Shown here piece by piece: positions 7,197 through 8,917 of a stretch of DNA of 8,917 nucleotides. The stretch is from Phycisphaerae bacterium (lineage in GTDB: Bacteria > Planctomycetota > Phycisphaerae > Phycisphaerales > SM1A02): contig JABJQE010000136.1 of the NCBI GenBank assembly GCA_018663565.1, forward strand, positions 1-8,917, read 5' to 3'. The first letter of the stretch is position 1; every line of letters begins with the position of its first letter. The notes under the pieces were generated by a model. That model saw only the letters and a list, made by a program, of their open reading frames with translations, was not told the DNA's origin and ran no database searches. Made by a program: the position numbers and the translations under genes.

Positions 7197-7327
7197 CTGC
7201 ACGTGAGGCTGCCTGGGTACTGATTGTGTTATCAATGCCCCAGAAAAGCGAGGAGACCAATTGGGGCGCGGTCGACGCTTATGTGTTCTCGCGCGACATC
7301 TTCGTCATGTGCGGACTCGGCCCTTAG
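7193..7327 (+). CDS. possible micro-gene, 44 aa, coupled to the HEPN gene by an ATGA overlap
   Basis: ATG 7193 overlaps the TGA of the HEPN gene (ATGA), the classic layout for translational coupling. The frame runs 44 codons to TAG at 7325-7327, overlapping the TAA of the convergent sulfatase gene (7324-7326). The product starts MTAREAAWVLIVLSMPQ and ends RDIFVMCGLGP. The second half uses many codons with G or C in the third position (ACC, GGC, GCG, GTC, GAC, TTC, TCG, CGC), as expected of real genes in this window. It has a hydrophobic stretch (AAWVLIVLSM) but no known motif. It could be a small partner or antitoxin of the HEPN protein, the stub of a decayed gene, or a chance frame. Confidence 0.4.
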   Translation: MTAREAAWVLIVLSMPQKSEETNWGAVDAYVFSRDIFVMCGLGP

Positions 7328-8775
7328 GGAATGGCGATGGACTGGCCTGTGGATGTGTCAATCGACAACTGCGCATTGGTATGTGATGTCCAGTTACGCA
7401 GGCGTTTGAGCATGCCTTCGGCGACATCTGGGTTGCTGGTAGCAAGGTTTTTGGATTCGCCGATGTCAGCATTGAGGTCATAGAGTTCGATGCGTGGGCC
7501 GTCGTGGAATACGATGACTTTCCACTTGCCGTGCCGGATAGATGTGAAGGGCTCAATGCCGGGTCCGGTGGCATTGACTTGATGGGGTTGGTTCCAGCCG
7601 ATGGTGCGTGGTGGTGGGGTACTCATCTCAAAGATGCTCTTGATGTTCACGCCATCGATGCTGTGACCGGTTGGGTATTGCACGCCAGCTGCTGCAAGCA
7701 AGGTGGGGTACAGATCGTGCGTGACGATCGGTACATCTGATCGAGTTGTCGGGTCCGTAACGCCGGGCCAGCGGACAATCCACGGGACGCGGGTGCCGCC
7801 TTCGTATGCTGCGGACTTACCGCTTCGGAGCGGGGCGTTCCGGTTGGCTGGCCTGCCAGCCCGCCCGGATACGCCGCCGTTGTCACTGGTGAATATCACG
7901 ATGGTGTCTTCTTCGAGCCCGTTTGCATTGAGTCGTTCGAGCAGGTCGCCGACGGCGTTGTCAACAGATTCGACCATGGTTGCGTACGCGGCCTCGCGTT
8001 TGGGCAGATCCAGATATGGCGGAAGCAACCGCTCATTTGCCATGACTGGTGTGTGCACGGCGTAGGGCGCAAAGTTCATGAAGAACGGCACGCCGTCGGC
8101 TGCTGCGCGGTCGATCTCTTCGCAAGCACGTTCGGCGAGAGCCTCGGTAAGAAAGATGTCTTTGCCGTGATACTGTTTGAGACCAGGCACATCCCACACG
8201 CTCGTATTTTCTGTTCCGGTTCGGCCGGCATGACTGAAGTTGTGCGTGCCGAGGTATGAGGAGGGGGCGCCGCTTGCGTGACCAGCAATGTTGACATCAA
8301 AGCCAAGGTGTTTCGGGTTACTGCCAGGGGTTCCATGCGCCCCAAAGTGTGCCTTCCCAGCATGGATCGTGCGGTAGCCTTGTGCGCGGAGGAGTTCAGG
8401 GAGATTCGTGGCGGAGGGTTGCAGCCCACGCGTGTTCCAATTTGGTGGAGCGATGCGTGGGTGCTTCCCCGATGTGTCCTGATCGTGATGGAGTGTCCAG
8501 AATGTGGTGTGGTGGCGTGCTGGTGTTTGTCCCGTCATGAGGCTGACACGGGATGGCGTGCAAACCGGTGCACTGGCGTATCCACTGGTCAATACCAGGC
8601 CGTCTGCTGCGAGCTGACTGATGTGCGGTGTACGCCACGCTTCGTTTTGGGCGGTGGCCTGTCCGGTCATAGCCACCGCGGTGTCTTGCCAACCGAGGTC
8701 ATCAACGTGGATGAGCAGGATGTTTGGTGACGTCATCGCGCAGGTCAGAATTGGTATCAGCATGGATGTGATCAT
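7324..8775 (-). CDS. type I (formylglycine-dependent) sulfatase, 483 aa
   Basis: This is an alkaline-phosphatase-superfamily arylsulfatase that hydrolyses sulfate esters; the substrate cannot be read from sequence. The visible signature is complete. DD (25-26) provides metal ligands. CTPSR (72-76) is the C-x-P-S-R motif whose cysteine is converted to formylglycine, followed by LMTG. GKAHFGAHG supplies K141 and H143, H241 lies in AVHTP, DNGG (298-301) gives the second metal pair, and K320 precedes YEGGTRVP. The C-terminal region holds the usual RHGKWKVIV and LYDLNADIGESKNLA stretches. The length is normal for the family. The N-terminus (MITSMLIPILTC) is hydrophobic but short and lacks a basic residue, so a signal peptide is uncertain; ATG codons at 8763 and 8736 are alternative starts, and none has a clear Shine-Dalgarno. 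A formylglycine-generating enzyme would be needed and is not in the window. Confidence 0.95.
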   Translation of the reverse strand: MITSMLIPILTCAMTSPNILLIHVDDLGWQDTAVAMTGQATAQNEAWRTPHISQLAADGLVLTSGYASAPVCTPSRVSLMTGQTPARHHTTFWTLHHDQDTSGKHPRIAPPNWNTRGLQPSATNLPELLRAQGYRTIHAGKAHFGAHGTPGSNPKHLGFDVNIAGHASGAPSSYLGTHNFSHAGRTGTENTSVWDVPGLKQYHGKDIFLTEALAERACEEIDRAAADGVPFFMNFAPYAVHTPVMANERLLPPYLDLPKREAAYATMVESVDNAVGDLLERLNANGLEEDTIVIFTSDNGGVSGRAGRPANRNAPLRSGKSAAYEGGTRVPWIVRWPGVTDPTTRSDVPIVTHDLYPTLLAAAGVQYPTGHSIDGVNIKSIFEMSTPPPRTIGWNQPHQVNATGPGIEPFTSIRHGKWKVIVFHDGPRIELYDLNADIGESKNLATSNPDVAEGMLKRLRNWTSHTNAQLSIDTSTGQSIAIP

Positions 8776-8787
8776 ACGGTGGCTGCA

Positions 8788-8917
8788 ATGGGAACAAGGA
8801 TTGCTAGAAAATCTGAGATCACAATCCCGTCATCTTTTTACCCTAAGTTGCAGCAAGATCACTATTGGATAATTAACTCGGATGGCGATTTGGATATTTT
8901 GGATTCGAGTAATCTCA
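8788..8917 (+). CDS. possible start of a gene cut by the right edge
   Basis: From ATG 8788 the plus strand is open for 43 codons to the window end. The product begins MGTRIARKSEITIPSSF and continues into an acidic stretch (INSDGDLDILDSSNL). The codons are AT-richer than in the neighbouring genes. The start lies only 12 bases from the divergent sulfatase ATG, leaving no room for separate leaders, and no Shine-Dalgarno is visible. An open frame this short can easily arise by chance, and the same stretch may simply be the sulfatase promoter region. Confidence 0.22.
   Translation, partial: MGTRIARKSEITIPSSFYPKLQQDHYWIINSDGDLDILDSSNL

Noticed and set aside
8278..8730. 150-codon plus-strand frame opposite the sulfatase
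   Set aside because: It lies antisense to the 5' part of the sulfatase gene, including the CTPSR codons. Its product has scattered cysteines and no motif.
1..8917. CRISPR array, insertion sequence, integrase/att site, tRNA or rRNA
   Set aside because: No spaced direct repeats, transposase motifs, terminal inverted repeats or RNA-gene signatures were found on either strand.

Overview
The window looks like bacterial chromosome from the phylum Planctomycetota, possibly the Phycisphaerae side. The main reason is the left-edge gene, which has the PSCyt1 - DUF1549 (PSCyt2) - DUF1553 (PSD1) layout that is almost a signature of that phylum. A formylglycine-type sulfatase at the right end fits, since these bacteria carry many sulfatases. 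This taxonomic reading is inference; there is no rRNA or other marker gene here.

Left block, minus strand (about 4197 down to 1): four same-strand genes with gaps of 32-58 bases, probably one transcription unit. In order of transcription they are a bacterial PH-domain membrane protein, a multi-pass membrane protein with a cysteine-rich C-terminal half, a 45-residue single-TM protein with a TTG start, and the large secreted cytochrome-like PSCyt1/DUF1549/DUF1553 protein. The last gene is one open frame of 849 codons that runs off the left edge, so only its N-terminal part is visible.

Middle, plus strand (4340-5644): an exported 434-residue protein of unrecognised family. It has a good Shine-Dalgarno and signal peptide and is divergent from the PH-domain gene. 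Its 3' end faces a small minus-strand protein (5762-6034) that looks like a winged-helix DNA-binding protein.

Right block: divergent from the small wHTH-like gene, after a roughly 250-base promoter-bearing gap, lies a 303-residue protein with an N-terminal CxxC...CxxC zinc ribbon and a HEPN-like C-terminal half containing an RxxxxH motif. A 44-codon reading frame starts on its stop codon (ATGA) and ends within the stop codon of the convergent sulfatase gene (minus, 7324-8775). The last 140 bases are AT-richer and may hold the start of another plus-strand gene.

No tRNA, rRNA, CRISPR array, insertion sequence or integrase was seen. The most interesting candidate system is the zinc-ribbon/HEPN protein with its overlapping micro-gene and divergent wHTH-like neighbour. 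It resembles a toxin/antitoxin or defence arrangement, but this is a hypothesis from motifs and layout only.
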